From Bacillota bacterium (GTDB lineage: Bacteria > Bacillota > Clostridia > Acetivibrionales > DSM-1351): a stretch of DNA of 15,890 nt. The position numbers and the translations under genes were made by a program. Below, piece by piece: positions 15,783-15,890 of the stretch. The DNA lies in assembly GCA_023436485.1 (NCBI GenBank), contig JAEZIU010000219.1, positions 1 to 15,890 on the forward strand, in the 5' to 3' direction. The notes under the pieces are model-generated. The model had not been told where the DNA came from, made no database searches, and was given only the letters and a program-made list of their open reading frames with translations. The stretch's first letter is position 1. Each line of letters opens with the position of its first letter.

Positions 15783-15859
15783 TGGTGGGCCTTCAGGGAC
15801 TCGAACCCCGGACCAACCGGTTATGAGCCGGTTGCTCTAACCAACTGAGCTAAAGGCCC
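15783..15859 (-). tRNA. tRNA with CAU anticodon, probably tRNA-Ile2
   Basis: The acceptor GGGCCTT (complement of 15853-15859) pairs perfectly with AAGGCCC, the discriminator is A and CCA is encoded. The anticodon loop CTCATAA gives CAU. The D arm TAGCTCAGTTGGTTAGAGC rules out initiator features, and the first acceptor pair is a normal G-C. Acceptor positions 4 and 5 are C-G pairs, which in Escherichia coli are determinants for the lysidine synthase TilS. That favours tRNA-Ile2, reading AUA after lysidine modification, over elongator tRNA-Met. Confidence 0.85.
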
Positions 15860-15876
15860 TCGAAAGGACGAGTTTT

Positions 15877-15882
15877 AGTATA
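15877..15882 (-). promoter_or_regulatory. Possible -10 element of the tRNA operon
   Basis: TATACT on the reverse strand (15882-15877) lies 17 bases upstream of the CAU tRNA. The matching -35 would be beyond the end of the window, so this is only suggestive. Further tRNA genes upstream cannot be excluded. Confidence 0.35.
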
Positions 15883-15890
15883 ATAAAAAA

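Noticed and set aside
8854..15859. Importer operon as a genomic island between tRNA genes
   Set aside because: tRNA genes are frequent integration sites, but there is no integrase, no direct repeat of a tRNA 3' end and no change in base composition.

Overview
The window looks like chromosomal DNA from a low-GC, Gram-positive anaerobe of the clostridial type, probably close to Ruminiclostridium (the former Clostridium cellulolyticum group). This is inferred from the AT-rich base composition, strong AGGAGG-type ribosome binding sites, a Firmicute-type RNase J, a TmcAL (YlbM) homologue, tRNAs with encoded CCA, and lipoprotein and ABC genes of Firmicute style. No species was identified by a search.

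Layout. Positions 1-190 hold a tRNA-Gln(CUG) gene and two hairpin terminators. A promoter at about 322-350 then drives a forward pair: a family GT4 glycosyltransferase (416-1603) and RNase J (1636-3303). These converge, with a 6-base gap, on the reverse-strand gene tmcAL (3310-4560), and the RNase J terminator lies inside the tmcAL coding sequence. A reverse-strand operon of two half-size ABC exporters follows (8393 down to 4717). The two genes overlap by one base and form the canonical plus degenerate pair of a heterodimeric exporter. Positions 8394-8856 hold no convincing gene but several hairpins, and tRNA-Tyr(GUA) is on the reverse strand at 8854-8938.

From about 9087 to 15670 there is one forward operon for an oligopeptide/dipeptide-type ABC importer: lipoprotein binding protein, permease B, permease C, ATPase D, ATPase F, and a 46-residue membrane protein (15485-15625) that is easily missed. 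It ends in a perfect 19-bp hairpin shared with the reverse-strand tRNA genes tRNA-Phe(GAA) and a CAU-anticodon tRNA, which is probably tRNA-Ile2 rather than tRNA-Met.

How it works together. RNase J and TmcAL serve RNA turnover and tRNA(Met) modification. The ABC pair is probably a multidrug or lipid-type exporter. The Opp-type operon takes up an unidentified solute, most likely peptides. Its most unusual points are a permease C with about 180 extra N-terminal residues carrying four predicted membrane segments, the extra 46-residue membrane protein at the operon end, and a leader with a 12-bp palindrome and mutually exclusive hairpins. No mobile element, CRISPR array, phage gene or defence system was seen. 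Most of the window is ordinary core chromosome.
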